The notes under the pieces are model-generated. The model was given only the letters and a program-made list of their open reading frames with translations. It made no database searches and was not told the DNA's origin. From Saccharopolyspora soli (GTDB lineage Bacteria > Actinomycetota > Actinomycetes > Mycobacteriales > Pseudonocardiaceae): a stretch of 64,000 nt of DNA. Each line of letters opens with the position of its first letter. Within the stretch, counting starts at the first letter, position 1. The translations under genes and the position numbers were made by a program. Location: contig NZ_JALBWV010000014.1 in assembly GCF_022678645.1 (NCBI RefSeq), forward strand, positions 1 to 64,000, read 5' to 3'. This document shows positions 8,912 through 18,064 of the stretch, one piece after another.

Positions 8912-11329
8912 ATGACCAGTGAGACGAGTGCGACCACCGGGGTTAGGTGGACCACTACACCAGCGGTGTCCGAGCACTTGGGCGCGCGGGAACTGGACAG
9001 CCTGCAACTGTGGTGGCGGGCCGCGAACTACCTGTCGGTCGGGCAGATCTACCTGATGGACAACCCGTTGCTGCGCGAGCCGCTGCGCCCCGAGCACGTC
9101 AAGCCCCGGCTGCTCGGGCACTGGGGCACCACACCGGGGCTGAACTTCATCTACGCGCACCTGAACCGGGCGATCCGGGTGCGGGATCTGGACATGATGT
9201 ACGTGATCGGACCGGGGCACGGCGGGCCGGGCCTGGTCGCGGCGGCCTGGCTGGAAGGCACCTACAGCGAGATCTACCCGGACGTGGCGCAGGATTACGA
9301 CGGGCTGCGCCGCCTGGTCACCCAGTTCTCCTTCCCGGGCGGGATTCCCAGCCACGTGGCGCCGGAGACACCGGGTTCGATCCACGAAGGCGGGGAGCTC
9401 GGGTACTCGCTGTCGCACGCCTTCGGCGCCGCCTTCGACAATCCGGACCTGATCGTGTCCTGCGTCGTCGGTGACGGCGAGGCCGAGACCGGGCCGCTGG
9501 CCACCAGTTGGCACTCCAACAAGTTCCTGGATCCGGCCACCGACGGCGCGGTGCTGCCGATCCTGCACCTCAACGGCTACAAGATCGCCAATCCCACGGT
9601 CTTGGCCCGCATCCCGGAAGAGGAACTGCTGGGCATGCTGCGCGGGTTCGGCTACGAGCCGTACCTGGTGTCCGGCTCGGATCCGGGGCCGATGCACCAC
9701 CTCTTCGCCGCGACGCTGGACCGCTGCCTGGACGAGATCTCCGCGATTCAGCGTCGGGCCCGTCGCGACGGCTGGGTGCAGCGACCGCGGTGGCCGATGA
9801 TCGTGCTGCGCACCCCGAAGGGCTGGACCGGGCCGGTCGAGGTCGACGGCAAGCAGGTGGAGGGCTCCTGGCGGTCGCACCAGGTGCCGATCTCCGATCC
9901 CCGCAACGACCCGGCGCACCTGCGCCAACTGGAGTCCTGGCTGGCCAGCTACGCACCCGGCGAGTTGTTCGAGGCCGACGGCGCGCCGGTGCGGCAGATC
10001 AAGGAGCACAACCCCGCGGGCACCCGGCGGATGAGCGACAACCCGCATGCCAACGGCGGGCATCTGCTGCGCGCGTTGCGGTTGCCGGATTTCCGGGACT
10101 ACGCGGTACGGGTGGACGAGCCGGGTGCCTCGCTCGGCGAGGCCACCAAGGTGCTCGGCGGTTTCCTGCGCGATGCGATGCGCCGCAACGCCGACGAGCG
10201 CAACTTCCGGGTCTTCGCGCCGGATGAGAACAACTCCAACCGGCTCAACGCGGTCCTGGAGGCGACGTCGCGGACGTGGGACGCCGAGATCCAACCGGGC
10301 GACGACTCGCTGGCCCCGGACGGCCGGGTGATGGAGATCCTCTCCGAGCACACCTGCCAGGGCTGGCTGGAGGGCTACCTGCTCACCGGTCGTCACGGGT
10401 TCTTCTCCTGCTACGAGGCGTTCGCGCACATCGTGGACTCGATGGTCAACCAGCACGCCAAGTGGTTGAAGGTCAGCACCCAGCTGGCTTGGCGGCAGCC
10501 GATCGCGTCGCTGAACTACCTGTTGACCTCGCACGTCTGGCGGCAGGACCACAACGGTTTCTCGCACCAGGATCCGGGGTTCATCGACCACGTGATGAAC
10601 AAGAAGGCCGAGGTCGTGCGGATCTACTTGCCGCCCGACGCGAACACGCTGCTCTCGGTGGTCGACCACTGCCTGCGCAGCCGCGACTACATCAACGTGG
10701 TGGTGGCCGGTAAGCAGCCCGCGCCGCAGTACCTGGACATGGACTCCGCGATCGTGCACTGCACCAAGGGCATCGGGATCTGGGACTGGGCCAGCAGCGA
10801 TCAGGACGGCGAGCCGGACGTGGTGATGGCCTGCGCCGGGGACGTGCCGACGATGGAGACGCTGGCCGCGGTCGACCTGCTCCGCCAGCAGTTCCCCGAC
10901 CTGCGCATCAGGGTGATCAACGTGGTGGACCTGATGCGGTTGCAGGACGAGCGCGAGCACCCGCACGGGCTGTCCGACGCCGAGTTCGACAGCCTCTTCA
11001 CCCGCGACCGGCCGGTGATCTTCAACTACCACGGCTATCCCTGGCTGATCCACCGGCTGACCTACCGGCGGCACAACCACGACAACATCCACGCCCGCGG
11101 CTACAAGGAGGAGGGCACCACGACCACTCCGTTCGACATGTGCGTGCTCAACCAGATCGACCGGTTCAACCTGGCGATCGACGTGATCGACCGGGTGCCG
11201 CGGCTGGGCCCGCGCGCGGCCTACGCGCGGGAGGCGTTGAAGTCCAAGCTGATCGAGCACCGGCACTACGTGTCGACGCACGGCGAGGACATGCCGGAGA
11301 TCCGGGACTGGACCTGGTCGGGGCAATGA
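8912..11329 (+). CDS. xfp: Phosphoketolase (xylulose-5-phosphate/fructose-6-phosphate)
   Basis: This thiamine-diphosphate enzyme uses phosphate to split xylulose 5-phosphate (and often fructose 6-phosphate) into acetyl phosphate plus glyceraldehyde 3-phosphate or erythrose 4-phosphate. The 805 residues match the family length. Recognisable segments include [18 protein letters not shown], the GPGHGGPG loop, the ThDP/Mg motif [16 protein letters not shown] in the pyrimidine domain and [11 protein letters not shown] in the C-terminal domain. The stop codon overlaps the acetate kinase start (ATGA), so the two are translationally coupled and together give a carbon-conserving route from sugar phosphates to acetate and ATP. 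Confidence 0.96.
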   Translation: MTSETSATTGVRWTTTPAVSEHLGARELDSLQLWWRAANYLSVGQIYLMDNPLLREPLRPEHVKPRLLGHWGTTPGLNFIYAHLNRAIRVRDLDMMYVIGPGHGGPGLVAAAWLEGTYSEIYPDVAQDYDGLRRLVTQFSFPGGIPSHVAPETPGSIHEGGELGYSLSHAFGAAFDNPDLIVSCVVGDGEAETGPLATSWHSNKFLDPATDGAVLPILHLNGYKIANPTVLARIPEEELLGMLRGFGYEPYLVSGSDPGPMHHLFAATLDRCLDEISAIQRRARRDGWVQRPRWPMIVLRTPKGWTGPVEVDGKQVEGSWRSHQVPISDPRNDPAHLRQLESWLASYAPGELFEADGAPVRQIKEHNPAGTRRMSDNPHANGGHLLRALRLPDFRDYAVRVDEPGASLGEATKVLGGFLRDAMRRNADERNFRVFAPDENNSNRLNAVLEATSRTWDAEIQPGDDSLAPDGRVMEILSEHTCQGWLEGYLLTGRHGFFSCYEAFAHIVDSMVNQHAKWLKVSTQLAWRQPIASLNYLLTSHVWRQDHNGFSHQDPGFIDHVMNKKAEVVRIYLPPDANTLLSVVDHCLRSRDYINVVVAGKQPAPQYLDMDSAIVHCTKGIGIWDWASSDQDGEPDVVMACAGDVPTMETLAAVDLLRQQFPDLRIRVINVVDLMRLQDEREHPHGLSDAEFDSLFTRDRPVIFNYHGYPWLIHRLTYRRHNHDNIHARGYKEEGTTTTPFDMCVLNQIDRFNLAIDVIDRVPRLGPRAAYAREALKSKLIEHRHYVSTHGEDMPEIRDWTWSGQ

Positions 11330-12417
11330 GGGTGCTGACGGTGAACGCGGGCTCCAGCAGCCTGAAGCTCGGCCTGCTGGACGACGACGGGGCAGTCGCC
11401 GAGCAAACCCTGGAGCGCTGGGAGGGCGGGGCGGAGCCGATCCGCGGGTTCCTCGACGAGCACGGGGCGGACGCCATCGGGCACCGGGTGGTGCACGGCG
11501 GCATCCGGATCGTCGCGGCGACAGTGGTCGACGACGAGGTGCTGGCCTACCTCTCGTCGTTGACCGAGCTCGCCCCGCTGCACCAACCGCGCGCCATCGC
11601 CGGACTGCGCGCAGCGCGCGACGCCGCGCCGGACACTCCGTCGGTGGCATGCGTGGACACCGCCTTCCACGCTGGGCTTCCGATCGCGGCGGCCACCTAC
11701 GCGCTGCCTCGGGAGTGGAACCGGAAATGGTCGTTGCGCCGCTACGGGTTCCACGGCCTGTCGCATTCATACGCGGTGGTTCGCGGCGCCGAGCTGGCGG
11801 GTGTGCCGCCCCGGCAGGGGCGCGTGCTGTGCTGCCACCTCGGCGCCGGGGCGTCGATGGCGGCGGTGCGCGATGGGCGGTGCGTGGACACGACGATGGG
11901 GTTCACCCCGGAAGAGGGCCTGGTGATGAACACCCGCAGCGGCTCGGTCGATCCAGGCCTGCTCGGCTGGTTGCAGACCACGAAAGGCGTTGCGCCACAA
12001 GAGTTGTTCGAGGTGTTGGCGAAGCGCTCTGGCCTGGCCGGGCTGTCCGGTACCGGCGGTGACCTGCGCGATGTGCTGGCGGCGCGGGAGAGCGGTGACG
12101 TGGACGCGGCGGTGGCCTACGACGTGTACCGGCACAGCCTGGTGCGGCACGCCGGAGCGATGGTCGCGGTGCTCGGTGGCCTGGACCTGCTGGTGTTCAC
12201 CGGCGGAATCGGGGAACACCAGCCGCTGGTGCGAGCGGCGGTCTGCGGAGCCCTGCGGTTCGCCGGAGCGGCGGTGGATCCGACGCGGAATGCGGAGGCG
12301 TCGCAGGACGCCGACATCAGCGCGGTGGGCGCGGCGGTGCGCACGGTGGTGGTGCAGGCCCGCGAAGACCTGGAGATCGCCCACCAAACCCGCGCAGTCC
12401 TGGCACCAACCTCCTAG
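11326..12417 (+). CDS. ackA: Acetate kinase
   Basis: Transfers phosphate from acetyl phosphate to ADP, making acetate and ATP in the cytoplasm. Visible signatures are the start motif [16 protein letters not shown], the second family signature around [17 protein letters not shown] and FTGGIGEH near the C-terminus. At 363 residues it is shorter than the usual 395-405. The four-base overlap with xfp shows that its substrate is supplied by phosphoketolase; no phosphotransacetylase gene lies nearby. Confidence 0.95.
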   Translation: MRVLTVNAGSSSLKLGLLDDDGAVAEQTLERWEGGAEPIRGFLDEHGADAIGHRVVHGGIRIVAATVVDDEVLAYLSSLTELAPLHQPRAIAGLRAARDAAPDTPSVACVDTAFHAGLPIAAATYALPREWNRKWSLRRYGFHGLSHSYAVVRGAELAGVPPRQGRVLCCHLGAGASMAAVRDGRCVDTTMGFTPEEGLVMNTRSGSVDPGLLGWLQTTKGVAPQELFEVLAKRSGLAGLSGTGGDLRDVLAARESGDVDAAVAYDVYRHSLVRHAGAMVAVLGGLDLLVFTGGIGEHQPLVRAAVCGALRFAGAAVDPTRNAEASQDADISAVGAAVRTVVVQAREDLEIAHQTRAVLAPTS

Positions 12418-12633
12418 CCCCGCCTCACCTGGGTAGGCCGCTTCCGCGCAGGACTGTGCACTGTGGACGGCCCGCTTAGAGAGGTTGGTCGAGCCGGGTG
12501 CGGACGGTGGATTTCGCCGGATCGGAGCTAGGCGGGTTGGGGGGCTGCGGTGTGCCGCTTGGTGCGTTTGCGCTGGTGGTTCGGCAGCTTGCGGGTTTTC
12601 GTACCGCTGGGTGGGCCAATCTGGGAGTTACAC
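12418..12633. other. Upstream part of the 318-bp ackA-ehuB intergenic region
   Basis: I see no gene here. A 35-codon minus-strand frame at 12528-12635 has no ribosome binding site and was rejected. Promoter elements lie further downstream at 12634-12681. Confidence 0.5.
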
Positions 12634-12645
12634 ATTGTCAACAAT
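12634..12645. promoter_or_regulatory. Candidate GntR-type operator upstream of ehuB
   Basis: The palindrome ATTGT-CA-ACAAT sits seven bases before the -35 hexamer at 12653. Symmetric TTGT/ACAA sites are typical of GntR-family regulators, and some ectoine clusters have a MocR/GntR regulator (EnuR). No such regulator is in this window, so the assignment is an inference. Confidence 0.45.
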
Positions 12646-12652
12646 CTTTGCA

Positions 12653-12681
12653 TTGACAGGCTCAACCGGGCGACCTACCGT
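12653..12681 (+). promoter_or_regulatory. Sigma70-type promoter of ehuBCDA
   Basis: A perfect -35 TTGACA (12653-12658) is followed after 17 bp by TACCGT (12676-12681), which fits the actinobacterial -10 pattern TAnnnT. The expected start of transcription is near 12688, leaving a leader of about 48 bases before the ehuB start. Confidence 0.6.
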
Positions 12682-12735
12682 CTCTCCCCAATGCATCACT
12701 CGAATGGGCGATGCGCGCTAGGGAGGCTTGAACCG

Positions 12736-13620
12736 ATGCGCAGGACCGAAATCTCCCGACGACAGCTGCTCCGCGGCGGCGGTGCGGCCGCGGTGGCCTT
12801 ACCGGTGGCGGGTTTCCTCGCTGGATGCAGCTTCACCCAGCCCGGTGGCGGACAACCCGCCGGATCCACTTTGGACCAGATCAAGAAGCAGGGCTTCGCC
12901 CGCATCGCCATCGCCAACGAACCGCCGTACACGCAGATCAAGCCGGATGGCACGGTGACCGGCGCGGAGCCGGACGTGGTCGCCGCGGTGCTGAAGCGGA
13001 TGGGAATTCCGGAGATCCAGGGCGTGGTCACGCCGTACGAGTCGATGATCCCCGGTCTCAACGCGAACCGGTGGGACATCATCGCCGCCGGACTGTTCAT
13101 GAAGCAGTCCCGGTGCAGCCAAATCCTCTACTCCGAACCGGAAATCGTCTCGACGGAGTCGTTCGCGGTACCCGCGGGCAACCCGAAGAACCTGACCAGC
13201 GTCGCCGCCGTCAAGGCCGATCCGGCGGTGAAAGTCGCAGTGCTGCCAGGCGGTTTCGAGGACGGCGCGTTGAAGACGCAGAACGTACCGGCCGCCCAGA
13301 TCGTCAACATCCCCGACGGCCGCAGCGGAATCGAGGCGGTGCAGGCGGGCCGGGCCGACGCGTTCTTCCTGCCGACGCTGTCGCTGAACTCGCTGAAGAC
13401 CGACGGCATCGACATCACCCCGCCGATCCAGGACGTCCAGCAGACCGGTTCCGGCGCCGGTTTCCGCAAGGCCGACACCGATCTGGTCAACGCCTACGAC
13501 GAGCAGTTGCGCGCCCTGAAGGCGAGCCCCGAATTCGACCAGATCCTTTCGAAGTGGGGCTTCTCCGCGGACGCGGCCAGGGGAGTGACCCGCGACCAGC
13601 TCTGCGCCGTGGCTGGCTGA
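12736..13620 (+). CDS. ehuB: Ectoine/hydroxyectoine ABC transporter, substrate-binding lipoprotein
   Basis: A 294-residue family-3 solute-binding protein. The N-terminus combines a twin-arginine-like SRRQLLRGG stretch with a lipobox (FLAGC), so it should be anchored to the outer face of the membrane as a lipoprotein. The body follows EhuB closely: ANEPPYT, the PDVVAAVLKRMGI segment, DIIAAGLFM, RCSQILYSEP and the late GFRKADTDL. It delivers ectoines to the EhuCD permease for use as osmoprotectant or nutrient. ATG 12736 has GGGAGG about nine bases upstream. First gene of the ehuBCDA operon. Confidence 0.9.
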   Translation: MRRTEISRRQLLRGGGAAAVALPVAGFLAGCSFTQPGGGQPAGSTLDQIKKQGFARIAIANEPPYTQIKPDGTVTGAEPDVVAAVLKRMGIPEIQGVVTPYESMIPGLNANRWDIIAAGLFMKQSRCSQILYSEPEIVSTESFAVPAGNPKNLTSVAAVKADPAVKVAVLPGGFEDGALKTQNVPAAQIVNIPDGRSGIEAVQAGRADAFFLPTLSLNSLKTDGIDITPPIQDVQQTGSGAGFRKADTDLVNAYDEQLRALKASPEFDQILSKWGFSADAARGVTRDQLCAVAG

Positions 13621-13644
13621 GCCGGGCGGACGGAGTCCTCACGC

Positions 13645-14349
13645 ATGTCCGAAATCCTGCCGTTCCTGCCGCTGCTGCTCAACGGTCTGCTGATCACCCT
13701 CGCGCTCACCGCGGTCGGCATCGTGGTCACCGTCGTGGTGGCCTTCACCGCCGGTCTGTGCCGGATGTCGCGGCACCGCTGGCTGCGTTGGCCAGCCGGG
13801 GTGTTCATCGAGGTCTTCCGCGGTACGTCGATGCTGGTCCAGCTGTTCTGGCTGTTCTTCGCGCTGCCGTTCTTCGGTGTGCAACTGGTGCCGTTCGCCG
13901 CCGCGGTGCTGGCGCTCGGGCTCAACGAAGGCGCTTACGGCGCGGAGATCGTGCGCGGCGCGATCACCGCTTTGCCGCGCGGTCAGCGGGAAGGCGCGAT
14001 CGCGCTGAGCCTGACCCCGTACCAGCGGATGCGGTACGTGATCCTGCCGCAGGCGATTCCGGCGATGATCCCGCCGTTCGGCAACGTCTTCGTCGACCTG
14101 CTGAAGAACACCTCGCTGGTGTCCCTGGTGACCGTCGCGGATCTGACCTTCCGCGCGCAGATGGTGCGCGCGACCACCGGCGCCACCGCGGCGGTGTTCG
14201 GCACCATCCTGGTGCTCTACTTCGTTGCGGCGTACGTGCTTTCGCTGGGATCCAACTGGCTTGAACGGCGGATGGATCCGGTGCGGCCCGAGCTGCGCGA
14301 AACCCTGTTGCAGCGGATGTTCCGGTCGGGGCGGGTGGCTGGCTCATGA
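13645..14349 (+). CDS. ehuC: Ectoine/hydroxyectoine ABC transporter permease EhuC
   Basis: A 234-residue inner-membrane permease of the polar amino acid (HisMQ-like) type with about five membrane helices. It has the permease signature around EVFRGTSMLVQLFW and the EAA coupling loop REGAIALSLTPYQRMRYVIL before LPQAIPAMIPP. It follows ehuB by 24 bases and its stop overlaps the ehuD start by four bases. EhuC and EhuD would form the heterodimeric channel. Confidence 0.9.
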   Translation: MSEILPFLPLLLNGLLITLALTAVGIVVTVVVAFTAGLCRMSRHRWLRWPAGVFIEVFRGTSMLVQLFWLFFALPFFGVQLVPFAAAVLALGLNEGAYGAEIVRGAITALPRGQREGAIALSLTPYQRMRYVILPQAIPAMIPPFGNVFVDLLKNTSLVSLVTVADLTFRAQMVRATTGATAAVFGTILVLYFVAAYVLSLGSNWLERRMDPVRPELRETLLQRMFRSGRVAGS

Positions 14350-15002
14350 TCTGGGACTGGTCCTTCGCGATCAGCATCATCCCGTCCCTTTTGGACGGAC
14401 TGTGGGTGACGGTCCAAGTCACGCTCATCGGCATGGCGATCGCGCTGGTGCTCGGCCTGGTGCTGGCCGTGGTGCGGTTCTCCGACGTGCCGGTGCTGAG
14501 TCGGCTCTTCGGCTTCTTCATCCTGTTCGTCCGGGGCACGCCGTTGCTCGTGCAGGCGTACTTCGCCTTCTACGTGCTGCCCAACTTCGGCGTGCAGTTC
14601 TCGCCGCTGGTCACCGGGATCATCGTCATCGGCATCAACTACAGCACCTACACCGCCGAGGTCTACCGCGCGGGCATCCAGAGCGTGCCCGCGGGGCAGT
14701 GGGAGGCATCCACCGCGCTGAGCCTTTCCAGTTGGCAGCGCTGGCGATTCGTGGTGCTGCCGCAGGCGGTCCGCGACGTCATCCCGGCGCTGGGCAACTA
14801 CGTGGTGCAGATGTTCAAGGACTCCGCGATCCTGTCCGCGATCACGGTCTTCGAACTGCTCAGCCACGCGACCGCGATCGGCTCCAGCAGCTACCGCTAC
14901 CTGGAGCCGCTGACCATCGCCGGGCTGCTGTTCCTGGCGGTCAGCTTGCCCGCCGCGAAGCTGATCAAACGATTGGAGCTGCGCCTTGCGCACCCGAGAT
15001 GA
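14346..15002 (+). CDS. ehuD: Ectoine/hydroxyectoine ABC transporter permease EhuD
   Basis: The second permease, 218 residues, has the same topology as EhuC. FVRGTPLLVQAYFAFY marks the start of the permease core and WEASTALSLSSWQRWRFVVLPQAVRDVIP is the EAA loop contacting the ATPase. It begins at the ATGA overlap with ehuC and overlaps the ATPase gene by 17 bases, which indicates strict co-translation of the complex. Confidence 0.9.
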   Translation: MIWDWSFAISIIPSLLDGLWVTVQVTLIGMAIALVLGLVLAVVRFSDVPVLSRLFGFFILFVRGTPLLVQAYFAFYVLPNFGVQFSPLVTGIIVIGINYSTYTAEVYRAGIQSVPAGQWEASTALSLSSWQRWRFVVLPQAVRDVIPALGNYVVQMFKDSAILSAITVFELLSHATAIGSSSYRYLEPLTIAGLLFLAVSLPAAKLIKRLELRLAHPR

Positions 15003-15771
15003 CGACCAGCCGATGATCTCGTTCTCCGGCGTGGGGAAGTCCTTCGGCAGCAACCACGTGCTGCGCGAACTCGATCTCAGCGTCGCCGCCGGGGAGAAGG
15101 TCTCCATCATCGGCCCCAGCGGCTCCGGGAAGACCACCATCCTGCGGCTGCTCATGACGCTGGAGCAGCCGGACAGCGGACTCGTCGAGGTCGACGGCGA
15201 GCCGCTGTGGGACTGCCGGGCTGGCACGCCCGCGGCCGACACCAGGCAGCAGGCGGCGGTGCGTCGCAAGATCGGCATGGTCTTCCAGCACTTCAACCTG
15301 TTCCCGCACATGACCGTGCTGAACAACGTGACGCTGTCGCCGATCCAGGTGCTGGGGATGAACCGGCAGGAGGCGGAGCAACGCGCCGTGGACCTGCTGC
15401 AGATGGTGGGGCTCGACAAGCACCTCGGGCACAAACCGGGGCAGCTCTCCGGCGGCCAGCAGCAGCGCGTGGCGATCGCCCGCGCCCTGGCGATGCGGCC
15501 GAAGGTGATGCTCTTCGACGAGGTCACCTCGGCTCTCGACCCCGAGCTGATCGGCGAGGTGCTCAGCGTCATCCGCGACCTGGCGCACACCACGGCCATG
15601 ACGATGCTGCTGGTTACCCACGAAATGCGCTTCGCCGAGGAGATCTCCGACCGGGTCCTGATGTTCGACTCCGGTGCCGTGGTCGAATCGGGACCTCCGT
15701 CGACGATCTTCCAGGACCCGCAGCACGAACGAACCCAACGCTTCCTGAAGGCAGTCCTGGAACGCAAGTAG
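14986..15771 (+). CDS. ehuA: Ectoine/hydroxyectoine ABC transporter ATPase EhuA
   Basis: A 261-residue ABC ATPase powering ectoine import. Walker A GPSGSGKT, Q-loop VFQHFNLFPHMT, signature LSGGQQQR, Walker B VMLFDEVTSALD and the H-loop VTHEM are intact. TTG at 14986 is chosen because GGAG sits seven bases upstream; an ATG at 15013 is an alternative that removes nine residues. It is the last gene of ehuBCDA. Ectoine synthesis or degradation genes are not in the window. Confidence 0.9.
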   Translation: MRTRDDDQPMISFSGVGKSFGSNHVLRELDLSVAAGEKVSIIGPSGSGKTTILRLLMTLEQPDSGLVEVDGEPLWDCRAGTPAADTRQQAAVRRKIGMVFQHFNLFPHMTVLNNVTLSPIQVLGMNRQEAEQRAVDLLQMVGLDKHLGHKPGQLSGGQQQRVAIARALAMRPKVMLFDEVTSALDPELIGEVLSVIRDLAHTTAMTMLLVTHEMRFAEEISDRVLMFDSGAVVESGPPSTIFQDPQHERTQRFLKAVLERK

Positions 15772-15806
15772 CGGCCCCCGGCCACAGCACCCGGTCGGGT
15801 GGTGCC

Positions 15807-15830
15807 GCGCAATTTCTCGCGAAATCGCGC
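15807..15830. repeat. Imperfect palindrome of the TTTCGCG-GAAA family
   Basis: The sequence around AATTTCTCGCGAAAT is self-complementary with minor mismatches and lies 36 bp after the ehuA stop. It matches the palindromes at 7577-7600 and 38366-38420 in core and position, and may end the ehu transcript. Confidence 0.5.
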
Positions 15831-15901
15831 CGGGTCGCCTCGGGCCGCGGGCCGGGCGATGATCTCGGGTGTGACCGCGGAAAGCCGCCTAGCCTGGGGT
15901 T

Positions 15902-17887
15902 ATGGCTTCCGCGGTGGAGGTGTTCAAGCGGTTGGTGCTGGGGCGTCCGGTCCGCAGCGACCGGCTGGGGGAGACGCTGCTGCCGAAGCGGCTCGCACTG
16001 CCGATCTTCGCCAGTGACCCGCTGTCCTCGGTCACCTATGCGACCCAGGAGATCCTGCTGATCCTGTCGCTCGGCGGGCTGGCGGTGCTGCACCTGACGC
16101 CGTGGGTGGCGCTGGCCGTCGTGGTGCTGCTCGCCGTGGTGGTGGCGTCGTACTGGCAGGTCGTGCACGCCTATCCCAGCGGCGGCGGTTCCTACGAGGT
16201 GGTGGCGCGCAACCTGGGCCGCGACCCGAGCTTGGTGGTGGCCGCCGCGCTGATGGTGGACTACGTGATGACGGTGTCGGTGTCGGTCGCGGCAGGTGTC
16301 GACAACCTCGTGTCCGCGGTGCCGCAGCTGTACCCGGAACGGGTGTGGATCGGCATCGCCGTCGTGGTGCTGCTGATGGCGATGAACCTGCGCGGCACGC
16401 GCGAGTCCGGCCGGGCGTTCGCGGTACCGACCTACCTGTTCGTCGCAGCGATCGGGCTGACCACCGTGGTCGGGCTGGCGCAGACCGCCGCCGGGAATCC
16501 GCCGATCGCGGAGAGCGCGGGCTGGGGCATCCGACCCGAGGAGGTCGACCTGACCGGACTGGCCCTGGTCTTCCTGCTGCTGCGCGCGTTCTCCTCCGGC
16601 TGCACGGCGTTGACCGGCGTCGAGGCGATCTCCAACGGGGTGCCCGCGTTCCGGCGGCCGAAGGACGTCAACGCCGGTCGCACCATGATCATCATGGGCG
16701 CGCTGGCGATCTTCCTGTTCAGCGGGGTGACCGCGCTGGCGTTGATCTCCGGGGTGCACGTCGCCAACAGCCCCTGCGATCTGATCGGCTTCCCGGCGGA
16801 CTGCCACAGCACCGGGCAGCGCACCGTCATCGCGCAGGTCGCGGGCGCGGTGTTCGGCACGAACAGCGTGCTGTTCTTCGTCGTGCAGGCCGGTGCGGCG
16901 CTGATCCTGCTGCTGGCCGCGAACACCGCCTTCAACGGTTTCCCGATGCTCGGGTCGCTGCTCGCGCAGCGCCGGTACCTGCCGCGCCAGCTGCACACCC
17001 GCGGCGACCGGCTGGCGCACTCGAACGGCATCGTGTTGCTCGGGTTGGTCGCGATCGTGCTCATCGCGGCCTTCCGCGGCTCGGTGAACGGGCTGATCCA
17101 GCTCTACATCGTCGGGGTGTTCACGTCGTTCACGCTGAGCCAGATCGGCATGGTTCGGCACTGGAACCGAGAACTCGTCGACGCCAGCGAGCGGCGTCGC
17201 ATCCAGCGGTCCAGGTTGATCAACGCGGTCGGCGCTGTCCTGACGGCGACGGTGCTGGTCGTCGTGCTCGCGACCAAGTTCACCCACGGCGCCTACCTGG
17301 TGGTGATCGCGATTCCCGCGCTGTTCTTCCTGATGCGGGCCATCCACCGGCACTACGGCGAGGTCCGGCGGGAGCTCGAACCGGAGTTGGGCGGACTCAC
17401 GCTGCCCAGCAGGGTGCACGCGGTGGTGCTGGTGTCCACATTGCACAAACCGACGTTGCGGGCGCTGGCGTTCGCCAAGGCCAACCGCCCGGACACCCTG
17501 ACCGCGCTGACGGTGAACGTCGACGACACCGACACGCACGTGCTGCGCAGCGAATGGGAGCGGCACGACATCGACGTCCCGCTGAAGGTCGTCGAGTCGC
17601 CGTATCGGGAGGTCACCCGCCCGGTCGTCGACTACATCAAGCGGATCCGCCGCGAGGGCCCGCGCGATCTGGTGTCGGTGTACATCCCGGAATACGTCGT
17701 CGGCCGCTGGTGGGAGAACCTGCTGCACAACCAGAGTTCGCTGCGGCTGTCCTGGCGGCTGCGCTTCGAACCCGGTGTCATGGTGGTGAGCGTCCCGTGG
17801 CAACTCGACTCCAGCCGCCGCCGCGACGTCGACCGAGCCCAGCACACCCCCGGCCGCATCCGCCGAGGCATCGCCCCACCGACCTGA
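15902..17887 (+). CDS. KimA-like potassium transporter (APC superfamily)
   Basis: A 661-residue membrane protein with about 12 helices and a soluble C-terminal domain of roughly 200 residues. It follows Bacillus subtilis KimA, a proton-coupled potassium importer, over the whole membrane part: FASDPLSSVTY, YPSGGGSY, LMVDYVMTVSVS, AFSSGCTALTGVEAISN and a late GVFTSFTLSQIGM. The residues known to bind potassium in KimA are kept (Asp39, Tyr46, Asp120, Tyr121 by position). Genome pipelines usually call such proteins amino acid permeases; potassium is the better prediction. Placement next to an ectoine importer suits a role in osmotic adaptation. KimA-type proteins are controlled by cyclic di-AMP in Bacillus, but I see no ydaO-type riboswitch in the 130-bp leader. 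Confidence 0.8.
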   Translation: MASAVEVFKRLVLGRPVRSDRLGETLLPKRLALPIFASDPLSSVTYATQEILLILSLGGLAVLHLTPWVALAVVVLLAVVVASYWQVVHAYPSGGGSYEVVARNLGRDPSLVVAAALMVDYVMTVSVSVAAGVDNLVSAVPQLYPERVWIGIAVVVLLMAMNLRGTRESGRAFAVPTYLFVAAIGLTTVVGLAQTAAGNPPIAESAGWGIRPEEVDLTGLALVFLLLRAFSSGCTALTGVEAISNGVPAFRRPKDVNAGRTMIIMGALAIFLFSGVTALALISGVHVANSPCDLIGFPADCHSTGQRTVIAQVAGAVFGTNSVLFFVVQAGAALILLLAANTAFNGFPMLGSLLAQRRYLPRQLHTRGDRLAHSNGIVLLGLVAIVLIAAFRGSVNGLIQLYIVGVFTSFTLSQIGMVRHWNRELVDASERRRIQRSRLINAVGAVLTATVLVVVLATKFTHGAYLVVIAIPALFFLMRAIHRHYGEVRRELEPELGGLTLPSRVHAVVLVSTLHKPTLRALAFAKANRPDTLTALTVNVDDTDTHVLRSEWERHDIDVPLKVVESPYREVTRPVVDYIKRIRREGPRDLVSVYIPEYVVGRWWENLLHNQSSLRLSWRLRFEPGVMVVSVPWQLDSSRRRDVDRAQHTPGRIRRGIAPPT

Positions 17888-18064
17888 GCTCTGCCCAGCT
17901 GCCAAGTGCCGACCCGGAGTCGCCGGTCATGTCTGGTCTTCGCGCCCGGTCCTGGCAGGTTGATCTGGTTCCACGCCGATGTGGATGGCGGAACTGGCGT
18001 GGCCCGCGGCCGCGTCGAAGCGGACTACGCCGAGTTCCGTAATGCGGGAAGTTCTCGGGCGGTG

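Noticed and set aside
8816..11770. Very long minus-strand open frame opposite xfp and ackA
   Set aside because: It is a GC-bias shadow of two clear enzymes, with Arg/Pro-rich composition and no domain.
12528..12635. A 35-codon basic minus-strand frame upstream of ehuB
   Set aside because: No ribosome binding site, overlap with the palindrome and promoter region, and no recognisable similarity.
15772..15901. Cyclic di-AMP (ydaO) riboswitch before the KimA-like gene
   Set aside because: The 130-bp leader is too short and lacks the conserved riboswitch core; only a palindrome is visible.
15614..17905. Long minus-strand open frame opposite the KimA-like gene
   Set aside because: It is an antisense shadow rich in His, Gln and Arg with no hydrophobic core; the plus strand has conserved transporter motifs.
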